Below are positions 38,807-52,141 of a stretch of DNA of 64,000 bases, piece after piece (the first letter of the stretch is position 1; every line of letters starts with the position of its first letter). This stretch comes from Centropus unirufus. Its lineage: Eukaryota; Chordata; Aves; Cuculiformes; Centropidae. The notes under the pieces are model-generated. The model saw nothing but the letters and a program-made list of their open reading frames with translations, was not told where the DNA came from and ran no database searches. The position numbers and the translations under genes were made by a program. The stretch lies in contig VYZI01000050.1 in the NCBI GenBank assembly GCA_013397695.1, positions 292,747 through 356,746 on the forward strand. The letters run 5' to 3'.

Positions 38807-39263
38807 TTACGTTTTTATGGCTGAGGGTAGTAGCTTTGCAAGTGTCCTTACTGAAAAGATGCCTTGTCTGTTTCTGCTGCATGAATTATAGTCCCAAACT
38901 GTACCAAAGGTGCAAATTGTCCAAGTACATCTCAACACCACAGCGTGCAGGGCATTGGCATTACAAAAGGTGCAGTTTAAGCAAGTTGTCCATAGGGATC
39001 CTGAATAGTCAGTCCAAAACACTTGTGGAGTTCCTGCGCTCCCAAATCCTAGGTTCCCTTTTTTAACCTGGCCTCCCACGGCACCCACAAAAAATGGTAC
39101 TAGGTGGCCAATTTGTTGACCTCAAGGTATACAACAAGGGGGTAAAGGTGCCCAAGACATGATTTGTATTTCCCCTGTGTAACTTGTATCTATGTTTCCC
39201 AGTAACACAAAAAGTACCGATGAAGTCATTACCGATTAACAGCTCATGCATTTCTTTACTCAC
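38807..39263 (-). other. Cysteine-rich antisense open stretch, possibly more retroviral sequence
   Basis: Two overlapping - strand open frames (39263-39063 and 39088-38807) are richer in codons than their surroundings. The second contains LWTTCLNCTFCNANALH and CTWTICTFGTVW, with an N-C-T sequon, which looks like a secreted or surface protein. Given the retroviral blocks on the same strand just below, a surface-subunit remnant is the simplest guess. No family motif settles it. The stretch 37821-38806 between them, which includes purine-rich sequence near 37905-37930 and a (GT)n tract, shows nothing I recognise. Confidence 0.3.
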
Positions 39264-40996
39264 TTACTTTGTTCACGTTTTACTGGAAAAAAGAGCTTGC
39301 AAAGAGATTTTTCAAAGTGAATGAGAGTAGAGAAGTTACAGAATGTACCAAATCCACTAGAATAATATCTTAGTTGTCTCCCTGTCTCCTTCTGAACATG
39401 AAGCCTATGTGACTAGGTATTTTCTAGGTCTAAGGGGCAGTTTCCTTGGAAATTAGTTCTCAGGTGGGTAGTTAGTGACCTTAGTTTGTGATGTTTAATG
39501 GAATTGGTTTGCATTTTAATAATTATTCTCATTTTTGACAACCCTTTATTAGCAGCCAGCAATTAAATGTATTAAGAGCCCTTGTTCATACTCTTTTCAG
39601 CCACAGAACAGTAAGGGATGTATATGTTATAATCACAATTATCCATTCTCCTCATTGTCCTGCTGAGGAATGCAACTGTAATTCTGGCAGCCAGACTATA
39701 TAGTTGGCTTGCAGTCCTTGGACTGCAGATGTCTAATTGCAGGCAACCGTTTCATTGCAAATGGCTTATTAAAGTAGAAGCCGTTTAGAATTCCTAACAT
39801 GGTTCTGCATCCACGATTATGCATTTAATTAGAAAATGCATTTTTCCCTCATAATCTGGATTTACAAAATCCCTCCTATGTAATATTTTGGGCGAACTTT
39901 AATGGCTTTATTTGTTATCTTCCTTGCAGTGCTTGATATCTATATTATCTGTGAACTTGATAAGCTACATCAAACAATATTATATGCATTTGTTTTAACA
40001 GTGTTACAAGTTTGTGTGCTTTACTCAGTTTGAATTTTCCTTAACTGGAAAATCATTTATTCTACCACTTTATTTGTACCTATAGGTAAAACAAGTTTAA
40101 GTATATTAAGCATCTCTGTTAATCTCACCCTACTAGAAGGTACTAGTAAAGTAGTAAGATGAGTTTGACCCTTCTGATCCTTTCTAATTTCTTTTAGCAT
40201 TATAAGTAAAAATGTTTCCAGTACAAACAGGAAAGATAACGCATTTGAATCCTTTATTTTCTTGACCTTTGTATCTTACTTAGTGCCTGTTTGAGTGTGT
40301 GCATTGGTAGCACACATTTTCCTTAGCATAACTGGGTCCCATTTAGTTTACATTGCAATATTGAAAGAGCTCCTTCCTTCTATATATATTACACATATGA
40401 TTTTACTTTTCTAATCCTCAGTGGCTAAGTCTTTTTGTAGCATCTCAATTAGTAAATATAATTGGGGGAGATATTGAGTTTTTTCATTTTTAAATTGGTA
40501 AGTTTGAACTGCCAATTACTTATATTTGGCCAGATGTGCATTGCACCAAAGGCAGAGATAATTGACTCTCATTATATGGCCCTCCCCATGAGAACTTTTT
40601 TTTTATCTTGTACTTTACTGTTGTACATCTTAATCAGTTGTTCCAAAGATCTTTAGGACCTGTGAATCTGCAAAGCATCTGTTTCCAGATATAGTTGCCT
40701 CTCACATTCAGGTTTCCAAGTGATCCTAGCGGCACTTTCCTTCTCGATAAGGACTACAGATGTGTACTTAAGTGAACACATGAAAGAATATCAAAAGAAA
40801 TAAGCCTCTGCATAGACGCACATTTCTAAATATTGCTAACATTTCTAAATGGACTGCTATGCAGTGCTTTGAATTATGGGACAGGACAGGAAGAATATGA
40901 ATGGCTGACTCGAATAGGGGGTGTCAGGATGGGAAAATGCATTTAGGAATGTGCAAAAGCTTATTTTTATCATACTTTAGGTGGTTGGATGAAATA
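39264..40996. other. Intron segment, nothing recognised
   Basis: AT-rich sequence without repeats, exons or RNA genes that I can identify. Confidence 0.7.
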
Positions 40997-41480
40997 TAGA
41001 ATCATAGGATTATTTAGGCTGGAAAAGATCTTTAAGATCATTGAGTCAAACTGTTAACTTAGCACTGCCAAGCCACCACTAAACCATGTTCCTAAGCACC
41101 ACATAGAATCATATAAAGGTTTGGGTTGGAAGGGACCTTGAAGGTCGTCTGATTCTACCTTCCTTGCCATGGGCAGGGATCTACACATCTTTTAGATACC
41201 TCCAGGTATGGCGACTCAACCGCTTCCTTCAACAGCCAGTTCCAGTATTTGACAACTCTTTCAAGTGAAGTAATATTTCCTCATATTCAGTCTAAATCTT
41301 CCCTGGTGCAACTGGAGGCCATTTCCTCTCATCCTATCACTTGTTACCTGGGAGAAAACACCATCAACCAGCTTGTTACAACTTTCTTTAGAGTAGTTGT
41401 AGAGAGCAATGAAGTCCCCCCTCAGCCTCCTGGCCTCCAGACTAAACAGCCCTAGATCCCTCATAAGACTTATTTTCTAC
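40997..41480 (-). mobile_element. CR1 LINE 3' end, antisense, interrupted by a second CR1 tail
   Basis: The + strand starts with TAGAATCATAGGATTATTTA, the reverse complement of a CR1 3' end with its short tail repeat. It continues through 3' UTR sequence to CTAAGCACCACA, is broken at 41104-41179 by another CR1 tail, and resumes with TCTACACATCTTTTAGATAC. On the - strand from 41464 the last ORF2 block is readable: [20 protein letters not shown]. The element is truncated at about 41480 on its 5' side, as most CR1 copies are. It is antisense to GRIK2. Confidence 0.92.
41104..41179 (-). mobile_element. Short CR1 3' tail nested in another CR1
   Basis: This segment of about 76 bases starts TAGAATCATATAAAGG, passes through TTTGGGTTGGAAGGGACCTT and ends at GGGCAGGGA. 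That is the last part of a CR1 3' UTR of a different subfamily from the host copy. The host sequence reads on across it (CACCACA before, TCTACACATC after). It is therefore a severely 5'-truncated CR1 inserted into an older CR1, both antisense. No clear target duplication is visible, which is usual for CR1. Confidence 0.8.
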
Positions 41481-44400
41481 TGAATGAGTGTACAGCAGAT
41501 GAAGCAACGTATACATGCTAAGGCTGTGAAATACAACCATTTGTCTAACTCCTATTACAAATGAAAATTGTTATAAACAAATGTAGGCTGTCTCAATGGC
41601 TTTGCATTTTCATTTTTAGAAATATATTATATATTCTACTTGTCTTAAGCTATGTCCTTTATACTTTTTTTTTTCTTCATGATCTTGATGTGAATAGGAA
41701 AACATGAAGATTTTGAGGCAAAAGCATTAGTTTACCTTCTAATGGTTGAATTTCAGTAATAAACACAAGTGTAATTTCTATTCTGCTTCCTCTGTTGCAA
41801 TTATCATAAAATGGTTTATTTATTATCCAAGTACTTTTGATAAATACTAAATAGGAGATCTCCTGTTCCTTTTTCCACTTCTCACACTAAAGAGTGGTTA
41901 GGATTAAGAAAACCAGTGCTATGTTCAGCTGCTGCTTGTTCACAGTAGTATCTTTGTCGTATTGTTTGATTTCTTGTTTTTCATCTGAAATCACACTGTA
42001 AAAGAAGCAGAATGGATTTTCAACTCTTAGAAGCAAAGGACCTGCTGCAGCTTATGTGGAGAGCAATATGTTTAGCACAGACAGAAATCCATATTTGTGG
42101 ATCACCACAGCTGTGAACTACCCTGTCTAACTTTCAAAATGAGTACAGTATTATCCAATGAAACAGTTTGCTTCCTTGGACTCAACTGTATGAATTAGAG
42201 CTTATTGTAATGATATAATGATGTTTGATTTGTACGACGAAAATTGTAGAGTATAATTTCCATTCAGATCTTAGGTTTCAAAGTTTGAAATGTTTGAAGC
42301 TTATCAAGCGAATCTTTCTCTCAAAGTACTGTATGTAATGTAATCTAAATGTCTAGGCTGTCTCTAAACTCACTATAACTGGATGAATAATTTCTTTTAA
42401 AATTCAAGAATCTCTTGGTAGTTTTTAGATGGCTGAAGTTAGGTAAATTGATTCTGTCTCAAATGTCTTTTTTTACACACCTTTTTCTAGTTCTATAAAG
42501 TTACAGTTCACCAAGACGAAATGGTTTAAAAGGCAGTACATTTGGAAAATATTCATACAGAAAGCCACGTGTGTTATATACATCCAAATAATAGCTCTGA
42601 AGTTCTTCAGAAATGTGTATCATAAGAGGTGTTTTCAGTCTTTAAGAGGTTTTTCCATATATTTACTGCTCTCTAAGAATAATTTGGTGGTTCAGTTTTC
42701 TTTTTTCCTCTTCTTTTTAAGAATGTAAAATGTCTTGAAAAAACTGTATCTCGGCAGATCTCTTGTGCTAGTCATAGGCAAGAAGAGTAGACTGGAGGCT
42801 CTGCATATACTCCCTCCTTTCACAGCAGTGATTATATAGTCTCTCAGTTTGCTTCTTGAAAGATACTTTCACTTCATATTTTTTTGCCTAATGTTAATCC
42901 TTTAAGAAAAAAGAACAGTGCACAACTGTCAGTTTTAGTGAGCTGGATTTGTTTGAGCAGGATAACAGTTCCCAAAGGAATGTAAGCATGTGGTAGAATA
43001 CAATCTTGCTTTGCGTTTCGGAGAGCTTTCTTGACTTGGCCTTGCTGCTGCTATTTATTTCCCGGAGGAATGTCTGTGAGAGGAACTTTATTTGTCTCTG
43101 AAGTGCAGAACTGCTTGCTGGGTTTATTTATCCCACCTTCTATTTTTTAAGCAAAAGTCTGCTTTCTAAATTCTTTCTGTTGTGTTAATACTATATATCG
43201 CTTAGTGGTTCACACAGATGGGGGCTTTCTCAGAATTTTAATATATAACTTGTTAAGGAGGTATAGTTTATTCAAGGAGCACCTAGTGATGATATTTTTA
43301 CCAGCATTCCAGTCTGATAATTTGGTTTGAATTTCAATTAATTGAAATGATGCTACATGCTTATTTTGTTTATTTTGTAAATAAAGAGTAATTGACTGTC
43401 CTTGCTTCTGAAATTGAAATTAAATGTGTTGAAGTTGCATTTGGTTTGATAATCTAATCACTGCTTTCACTCTAGAGGCAATTTTTACCATTCCAGTGGA
43501 AGACAGTGGAGAAAAGCATTCTGTGATGAAGAGCTGCACATGGAAATAGTGTCCAAAGCCTAAGTGGAGTATGTTGAAGGAAAATGTATAAAACTGGCTG
43601 CTTTATCTAGGGGAATCACTCTTTTTGGTATTGACGTGCTACTAGAAACAGGCTAATGAGAGATGCTCTGTATCCCTTTAATGTTTCTCTGAATTCTCCT
43701 CAGCAATACTGTATCTTTTCTGACATTTGTTGATCTCGCAAATGCTATCCCAGTGGCATTGAAACGCAATGTGTGGTTTTGCTTTACTTTAATAAATTGA
43801 TGTCTGGTGGAATTGTTCTAAAACTATCTTCACAATTATTCCATGCCATGCTAAAGTGAGAATGATCATGTATGGATACTTTATTATTAGATACAAATCA
43901 GAGGTCATCTCTGGCAGTGGAGCTATGACTGAAGAGTTTTTTAAACCAGTCTAGAGTGTATGTAATTTTAAAAAGTTTTCTTTAGTGTACTCATACATTT
44001 ATTTACTATAGGTTGTTTTTATTTATTTATCCATTTTGCCCCCACCCCTCAACTATCTTTTCCCCAAAACTGTGGAACTGGTACTAATTAGATTACAAAG
44101 GTTTACCCATAACTGAAATTAATCTATCTGATTTTCCAAGCACCAACTGTACAATTTTGCATCTATTCACATTTTTATTGAGTGTTTTTAGTGGAAAAAA
44201 TTGTAAATGCTACTTTCCCTGTTCAGCAGTATCCCTAGAAGAGGTACCTTTAAACACAGAACAAGTAATAATTCCACTTCTTCTCCTATTTGGAATAATC
44301 TTTTTTTTACCTCATTAGTATCTCTGTTTAGATAGAAAATTCTAAGAGTATAAGTGGATTTGTGTGTTTCTGAGTTTCATTTCCTGATTGCCAGGCTCTT

Positions 44401-47400
44401 GTTGGGGACCCTCAGAGCAATCAGCCCAACAATTTGGGATGTAGGGATTAAGATGGTTAACAATTTTCTTGTAAAACGGGAAACAAGGTTTCTCCGGTAT
44501 GCATCATTCTCTTAGGGTATCCAGACTAAACCTTTTCTCTTGTACTGCTGTTAACAGTTTGACTTTTACAGATTTTTATGTCCCCTTAGTGAGAGAACAG
44601 CATTGTGTCTTGTTTTTAGTATTTAGCAGAGGAAATGTGACAAGGCACTGTAGAGTCTAATGTATTTTCATTTTCGGTGTTAATGATGTCTATCAGTCCA
44701 AGATTTGTATTTATTTCTAAAATGTAATATAAGTTCATGATTTCCACTACTATTTTCTGGTTCTCTGACTTTTGTTTTCTGTCTTTCTGTTTCTTTGGTA
44801 ACTTATGGCAGGCTTGTGGCTGTGATATCCTGCTGTCTATTGATTTAAGGACTACGTAATTGAAAACTATTCAGGAAACACAGTTTTCAATTTACTGTTT
44901 TGCCCAACTAGGTTTAGGTGCCATGGGCTCATTTGCAGCAGTTGATGGTTAAAGTTTTAAAAGTAAAGCTGCTTGTCATCTAGGTATACTTCAGTAATAT
45001 GGAGATTTTTCACCAAGGACTTGTTATGCACCTTATGTAGCTTGCAGGCTAAAAATGTCTGTGTATTTGTGTCTGCATGTGTAACCACAGGAAAGGAAAA
45101 GGAAAAGAATCGATGATCTCAAAATTAATTAAAATCAAGAAGACTTTCCACCTGCTGACAGGATATATAGGATGAAAATAATTAAATGAGCTATTGTGGC
45201 AAATACAATATCGATTGCTCACTGAGAGGAGCTTCTTGAAGAATTAGATGAAGATTGATAACTGTTTTTTAACAGTTAGTGCCAAAGGCAACCATTCCCA
45301 ACTCCAGTTTATGTATATGTGTGCAGTCTGATGAATGGCTTTCATCCTAAGCCTCTATTGACCACTGTAAAAAGCTACTACCTACCATAAATAAATGACA
45401 TAAATGCTGCTTCTCCTCTCTACTTCATCTGTATGGTTGAAAATGCTTAGTTTATGATTTTTCAGTTCCTTGTACTTTGAAAGTAGTAGCTGACATGCTT
45501 TGAGAGCAGAAAGATTTTTTTTTGTTTTCTGAGGTCAGGCATAGGGAGAATTCTGTGAAATTTACTTGCAAGTGCAATGAGTGCTCCTTATAGAAAAAGA
45601 ATCATGTGAATGATCTGCTTGCTGTTCTCTCTGGGAAATCTCAGAAACTGTAGAGAAATATGCTTATTTATATTTTCTTCTATTTTGTCTATAATAAGCT
45701 GTTTAGTTGGTAGAGCTGTTAGTGAGCATAAATGAAAAATTTAGAAATCCTTGTGTTGTTGTGGTTAAAGACGAATATACTTGTATATTTCCTCTCTTGT
45801 TTTTCCTTTCCTTCTTCCTTCCATCTACAGTCTAAAATTTCAGTAGTGGAGAAACTTCTGGAATATAAGGGATTAACATATCTAAAAATAACCTGAATAG
45901 TATGAAAGTTACTTTTTTTAAGCTTCCTAAAGCATAATGAGGAGGTATTTGTACACTTCAGGAAAAATATATATTCATCAGATTAGTCAGAGATATGAAA
46001 AAAAAAAATATTAAAACTTCTGCCTCAGCTTGGGTCCATTTTTATTTTTAAATGTAGATGTAGTGCACAAATGTGTCTGTTGTTCTGATGGATGGAGTTC
46101 TGATAGAGTATTGAAAAAGCTGGAAGTGTATCCAGTTTTCAATTCCTATTTTTGGTTTAGTAATTATGATAATTATATACTATCAGATGGCTTTATGATA
46201 TAAATATCCTTTTGAAAGGGAACCACATTTAGACAATGTGTGTTCCAAAATTCTGGGAAAAATCACTGGGTGAATTTAGATTTTATATATATCTATGAAG
46301 TTTATTGGAGATACCAAATTTCATGTATATTCATCCAATAAAATCTGATTACAATGAAGATTATGGTCGGTTCTTACTTTGACCAAAAGAGCAGCTCTGT
46401 GTAACATGATAGGAAAATAAATTTGAGTTTTATCATCAGTAACCCTGTATTTCTTCTAGCACTGAATTTCTTGAGTGACTTCTAAGTTTTGAAAATTTCA
46501 TATGCATAAAAGTACCAGTATAATTTTGCTTTGTCCTTATAGTATCAAGGTATCTGTCAGTATTAGCCATTAAGATTCCCATTAGAAGTTATTCAGCTTT
46601 CTCTGAAATATCACAATTTGAAGCTGTATTTAAATTAGGTAACATTTTTTGTGTGCCAATATATATTACAATAAGTCTAAGATGGCTGGTTTTACGAGGG
46701 CAAAAGATAACCTGGAAAGGTTGTGTCACAAATCAGAATACAGTTTTTCAATAATTAAATAAATTGACATCTAATAAGCAGATTTTAATAAAAATGAAAT
46801 GTGTCTAATGCAAATATACCTGAATGTATTTAATTCTGTGCCTGTGCTGGTGAAGCTGAAGTCAATTTATGAAAATCTGAATATTAGAGTGAGCGTCATA
46901 ACATAATACAAATTTTATTCTGAAAGCAAACCCTTATTGATGGAGAACTTCGGTGAAACAGAAACAATTATACAGTGAAAGCAGTTGATGGAGGCATAAT
47001 TAAAAAGAAAATAAAATGTAATGTTATACAGTTGCTTTTCTGTAATCTCTTGAGGCTATGATCTGTACATAGCATAGAATTTGGTTGAAGATTACTCAAA
47101 AACGACAAAAAACATTGAAGAATCTAAAATAAATATGCATCAAAACTTAAAAATAAATAACCCCACCCCAAAAAAATACTTCCCAATCAAAACAAGATTT
47201 ATTTTCTATATCACAGGCCTGTGGTCCCTTTTAATACTTTTTCCTTTGGGTATTACTGATTTTAAGAAGGTGTTGATTCAAAAGCAAAAAAAATTACTTA
47301 TATAAAACTGAGCCTTAGGTCATAACTTAATAAAGGAAATACAGAGGACTGACATAAAGCAGAATTCTGTTTCAAAACAAACACATACTCTTTCATGGTT

Positions 47401-48830
47401 TTTCTATCTTCTACACTGCTAAAAAATTGTGTTCTACAAATATTAAGTTTACACATGGAAACATGTTTTTTTCCTAAGGATTTTAAAATCTATTCTTTGT
47501 AAATGGTGAGAACTGTATAAAAAGCTTGGTGAAAGCAGAAAGCTTTATTATGAAAACTTAGAACTGTTTGTCTCTGCATTTCAAAGTCTTGGATATGCAT
47601 TTGGTTTTCCTATTTTATTTCAAAAAACTGAAAGTGTGAAAGCTCTGAAATCCTCAAACATTGTAAAACATTTTCAGGATACAAAACTGGAATTTTTAAA
47701 GTTTCATTCTTTAGAATGTTTCTTTTTTTCCCATTATTCATCAGATTTGCATTTGCTTCTGGATTTTTCTAAGTCTGTTCTTGTTTGCATTCTCAGGTGT
47801 ACTTTCTTGCAGCATGTGGTCACAAAGATGTTCACTGTGTATGCTGAGTAGGATATTTCTGTAATTATGAATTGCTCATGCGGAGGGACTTTTCATGTGG
47901 CGTCATAAGTCTTGAATAGTGAGCTAATATAACAATAACAGGCAGCTCTTTCTTATGGATGTGGTTGGTGGGGTTGCAGTGATCGTGGTTACATTGATTT
48001 TTGAGCAGGACAACAGGTGAAAAAAAAAATCAAATAATGACTCATTTTCCCGGTAATTAGGTTTTGTTCTCTGTTTTTAAGGTATATAAAAGACTGATTT
48101 TTTTTTTTTCCCGTGCAAAATGTATTATAATGCATACCATAATTTCTAAAGTTCAGAAGGAAAGTTGAGAAAGTCCTTCAGAATAACATTCACTTGGAAC
48201 TTCTACATTTATTTTTTAGAGAAACCTAACATCATAACACATTGTTCCTAACTGTGGCAGAGTCCTTCAATTGCTTATGCAGTCAGACAGTACTTGTTAT
48301 TGCATGCATGAACTCAAATTTGCTTCCCGGATTAGTAGAGTTTATGACATGATGGGGTATTTACAAGGTCTTATGAAGTCACACTGGATGTGGTCTTGTT
48401 AGCCAGAAAATAGAAAAGAGGAGAAAATAAATGTCTAAAAAATATTATTATAGAAGTGGAGTTTTTTTACCATTTTTATACAGTTAAAGCTGTCTATTTG
48501 AGATAAATGTAGATGACCATTAGGCTAAATGATTTATATTGGGAAGTTTTCTTCCTATGATTGGAAAGAAATAAACCACCCCGAACACTTAAAAGGGTAG
48601 TGAAACATAACCTCTCCAATAAATGGTTAATTTAAAGACTGACAATGAAAATGCGATCATAAAGTTCAGGAAATTAATCACAACTTAACCTTCTACCAGA
48701 GCAACAAACCTTGTGAGCAGAGACTGGCTGTGAAATGAAAGTGTCATCAAATCAAATTTAAAGAATTGAAGCAAAAGATGCATTTCTTAATAGTCTCAGA
48801 CTTTTTCTACTTTTTTTCTTAACTGAAATT

Positions 48831-48843
48831 CCCCCCCCCCCCC
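48831..48843. repeat. C13 homopolymer
   Basis: Thirteen uninterrupted C bases in AT-rich intron. Confidence 0.9.
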
Positions 48844-50169
48844 AACTTAAGAGTTGAGCTTTTGCTCCATGAGAATGACAAGGTATCCTTGTCAGAAAAC
48901 ATAATTGAAAAGTTTCCTGTGTACTTCAGGGTGTATTGTAAATTTTTACCTTTTTATTTGCTAAAATTAAATTCACATCCTGAATCAAAGGTAAAGTAGA
49001 TACAAGAAACAAATACTGCTGCTCTTCTTATTTCAGAAAAACTTGTCTTAAAGCTACTTGCTAACACCATTGCCTGCGTTGATTGCTGGCATAATTTCAC
49101 GATGTTTGAAAATTTCACCTCCAATAAGTTAAAATCAAGCTGCATTAACTGACTACCTGCTTAACAAATTTTCAGTTATGTCAAGGTTACTAGCACCATA
49201 AATCTTTTATCAAACTTCGTGATTACCTGAGATTGTTTTTTGAGATGAAAAAAGTTCTACCACTTCAAACTTTCATACTGGGAAATATGTTTTTATTCTG
49301 TCAGTTAAAGAAGTACATATTATTTCCTAGGTAATGACAAGAAATGTGGCAACAGTATCATTATCCTTAGGAGTGTTTTTCCTATTCTTTTTTTCTCTTA
49401 ACATTTTCTCAAAATTTCCAATTGTTTTAGCCTCCACTTTGCTATATCTCTGAAAACTGTAGATCAAACTATGAAGCACTGAGGCAAAACAGTAAAATAT
49501 TTTCCATTCTCTTTCTGTTTAAGGCAAAACTACACTTTTTCAAAAGAGATCACTTGGCCAGTTCTACTTTTCATAGATTCTAAAGAAAAAAGTTTGTTAG
49601 GTTTAAGGCCTTTTTCAATAAAAAAAGAAACAAGTAATTTGCTTTGTTTTGATGTTGAAGTATTTTAATGATGGTGATGATGAAAATAATTCTCATGTTT
49701 TTGTATCTGCTTAAAATCACATACACATCCGAAACCAAACTTCCTGGTTAAAATTCACAAGGCGACTAAATATTAAAAAAATAATTAAGTAATTATACCT
49801 TAATATGATGATTATTCAGCTAAAATCCTACCATGTTTTCAGAAAAAGAGTTTATGCTTAGAAGTTCTTTGGCTTTTAAGTTAGATGAACACTATTTATA
49901 GCTTGCTGATGCTTACATCTTGTTCTCAGTTGGAATGCGTTTTTGGGGGTGAAAGAAAATCTCTGCTGTTTGCTTAATTGTACTCCAGGGTGGAGCTGAG
50001 AATGTGTCAAGAAGTAAGAAAACACCAGCTTTAATAAGCATACAATGCAATTTAACAGTTCATAAAACAGTAAAATTTAATCCCAGGCTGAGAGATATAT
50101 TAAATCTCACTCAGCAAAATCGTTTTGTGGGATGTGTTAGCAAATGAGAATTAAGTGAAATGATTTCAG

Positions 50170-50190
50170 GGGCAATAGATTTTATTGCCC
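50170..50190. repeat. Perfect 8-bp stem with 5-base loop
   Basis: GGGCAATA and TATTGCCC flank a GATTT loop. No T run follows and no RNA gene is evident. Confidence 0.7.
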
Positions 50191-50488
50191 GAGGAGGGGA
50201 AGAACTACTTTTGCAAGCCATTTCTTCTTAATTTCGTTCGCTCATTATAATTGCCTTGAATAGGAGAGGTTTCTGTGAGTAGCTGTAGTATGTTTGGTCT
50301 CTAGAATTTAGGTGCATGGTGCTGCATTTGTCATGCGTCATCTAGCTGAAATGTATTCTGGTGGTCATCTTGTGCAGCAGTTCTGTTAATGATTGTTAAA
50401 GATTTTTAAATATAATACAACTTAAGAATCTGTTTGTAAGTCCTATTAATTTTTCCATTTTGTCATTGGTCAATATGTGAACAATATG

Positions 50489-50522
50489 GCAGTATGTGTA
50501 TACTGCAATATGTGTATACTGC
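50489..50522. repeat. Duplicated palindrome around GCAGTATGTGTATACTGC
   Basis: GCAGTAT and ATACTGC form a perfect 7-bp inverted repeat with a GTGT centre. The 3' part is then repeated as AATATGTGTATACTGC, so the unit is both inverted and in tandem. Confidence 0.8.
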
Positions 50523-51994
50523 TTATTATTTATTTTTAAGTGAGGACAGGCATGATGACACTTGCTTTGTGGTTGTAAAAAGAGTATGGCATGGTGTGAC
50601 TTACCCTTCTATTTTTTAAGTATGCCTTAAGACATTACATGATTTTATTGCAATGCAAAAGTGTATTTAAAGAAAAAATTATCTCACAGTCCATAGAGAA
50701 GTACTAAAGAGTACAAAGTTATCTATATTTCCTTTGATATTCAAATTTTCTTGCAATACATGTATAGAAAGACAGATACTTTATTCTTGTGCCTCTTACA
50801 GATCTGTGTGGTCCCAAAGAGTTACTGCTGTTGAATGTACTTCTTAAATGAATATTTCCTTTGGACTGTAGTTTGGTCTTCATCTTGCTTGATGTATAGA
50901 TTGCTATGTGATTAAACACAAACCCTTTTAGCCTTGTACCAATTCAACCTAAACTTCTGACTTCTTCTTCTTTGTGGCACAAATTTCACCTATTCTGTCT
51001 TGCTATGTATACGACTAGAACCTTGTAGAAGTTCCTAAACATGATTATTCTTCACTTTATTATAATAATAAACTTATAGAAAAGTATCTCTCATATATAT
51101 GAATATATAAACCAGAAAATAATGTAATATGTTAGGAACTGCATTTCAAATAATGTCTGGAAGCAAAGGAATATATGTCTGTCCCATTAACCGTAGACTT
51201 TAATTGCCACAAATAAAATAACTGTAAATAGAGAGATGGAGTTTTGTAATTCTCTGAGCACCCTTTCTGAACAAACCATTTCTGGAAATGGAAAAATATT
51301 CCAGGTTACAGGGATTAAAATAACATCTTACATGCCATGAAGAATTCAGTGCTTTTCCAACCAGTATTTAGTTAACCTTAGATATGAAAAAAAAAAAAAT
51401 AAAGAAAAACTGCTTTCTTCTATATTAATCTCTCGTTCTGGACCTTCTTGGAAAATCATTCTGTTGTGCAGATTTGCTATTACCTGTAGTTTGGAGATAG
51501 TTAATCAAGGGTATTGCCTGAATCAAGCTTCAGGTAGGGTAATGTTAGTACTATTGGCATCACACAATATGAGAATTTTCTTATGCTACCAGTTATTCTA
51601 TTTTCTGTTTTTAAATCACATTGTCCTAACATAATTCAAGATCTGTCCCTTAAAATTTTCTGACCAGGCAACAGTTGAATCTGTAATGGAGAAACTATGA
51701 TTTTTGTAAGAAAATCTTAGCTTATTTTTATATGTACACTGACACAGATTCTCTAGTTCATATCCGGTAATTGTTAAAGCTGGTGTTGTCATTTTCTGCC
51801 AAGCAGGACAGGTTTTAAGGAAAGTAAAGTGTTGGCAATGAGAGCTCTTCTGCACTGTAGGTGATCCCCCCTTCCTGACTTTTGAGTGTTGTCAGACTTT
51901 CCTTATGTCTTTGTTCTTGTGCGTTTTTCCTGAGTTGTTTAAAAGAATGGAATTGGAGTCAGCTTCTATGATAAAGTCAATCTTCATAGGAAAA

Positions 51995-52141
51995 NNNNNN
52001 NNNNNNNNNNNNNNNNNNNNNNNNNNNNNNNNNNNNNNNNNNNNNNNNNNNNNNNNNNNNNNNNNNNNNNNNNNNNNNNNNNNNNNNNNNNNNNNNNNNN
52101 NNNNNNNNNNNNNNNNNNNNNNNNNNNNNNNNNNNNNNNNN
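51995..52141. other. Assembly gap, 147 N
   Basis: This is a run of N, so nothing can be read here. An open frame drawn across it has no meaning. Confidence 1.

Larger units (their letters stand above)
41481..51994. other. Intron segment, no mobile element or gene recognised
   Basis: Over 10 kb of AT-rich sequence. The only distinct items are a C13 run at 48831-48843, a small hairpin at 50170-50190 and a duplicated palindrome at 50489-50522. Some stretches may be conserved non-coding elements, but that cannot be judged from one genome. Confidence 0.7.

Noticed and set aside
47081..47851. Open frames of 74 and 71 codons downstream of a T-rich region
   Set aside because: Low-complexity Lys/Asn/Ile content that AT-rich sequence gives by chance. 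No splice sites or motifs.
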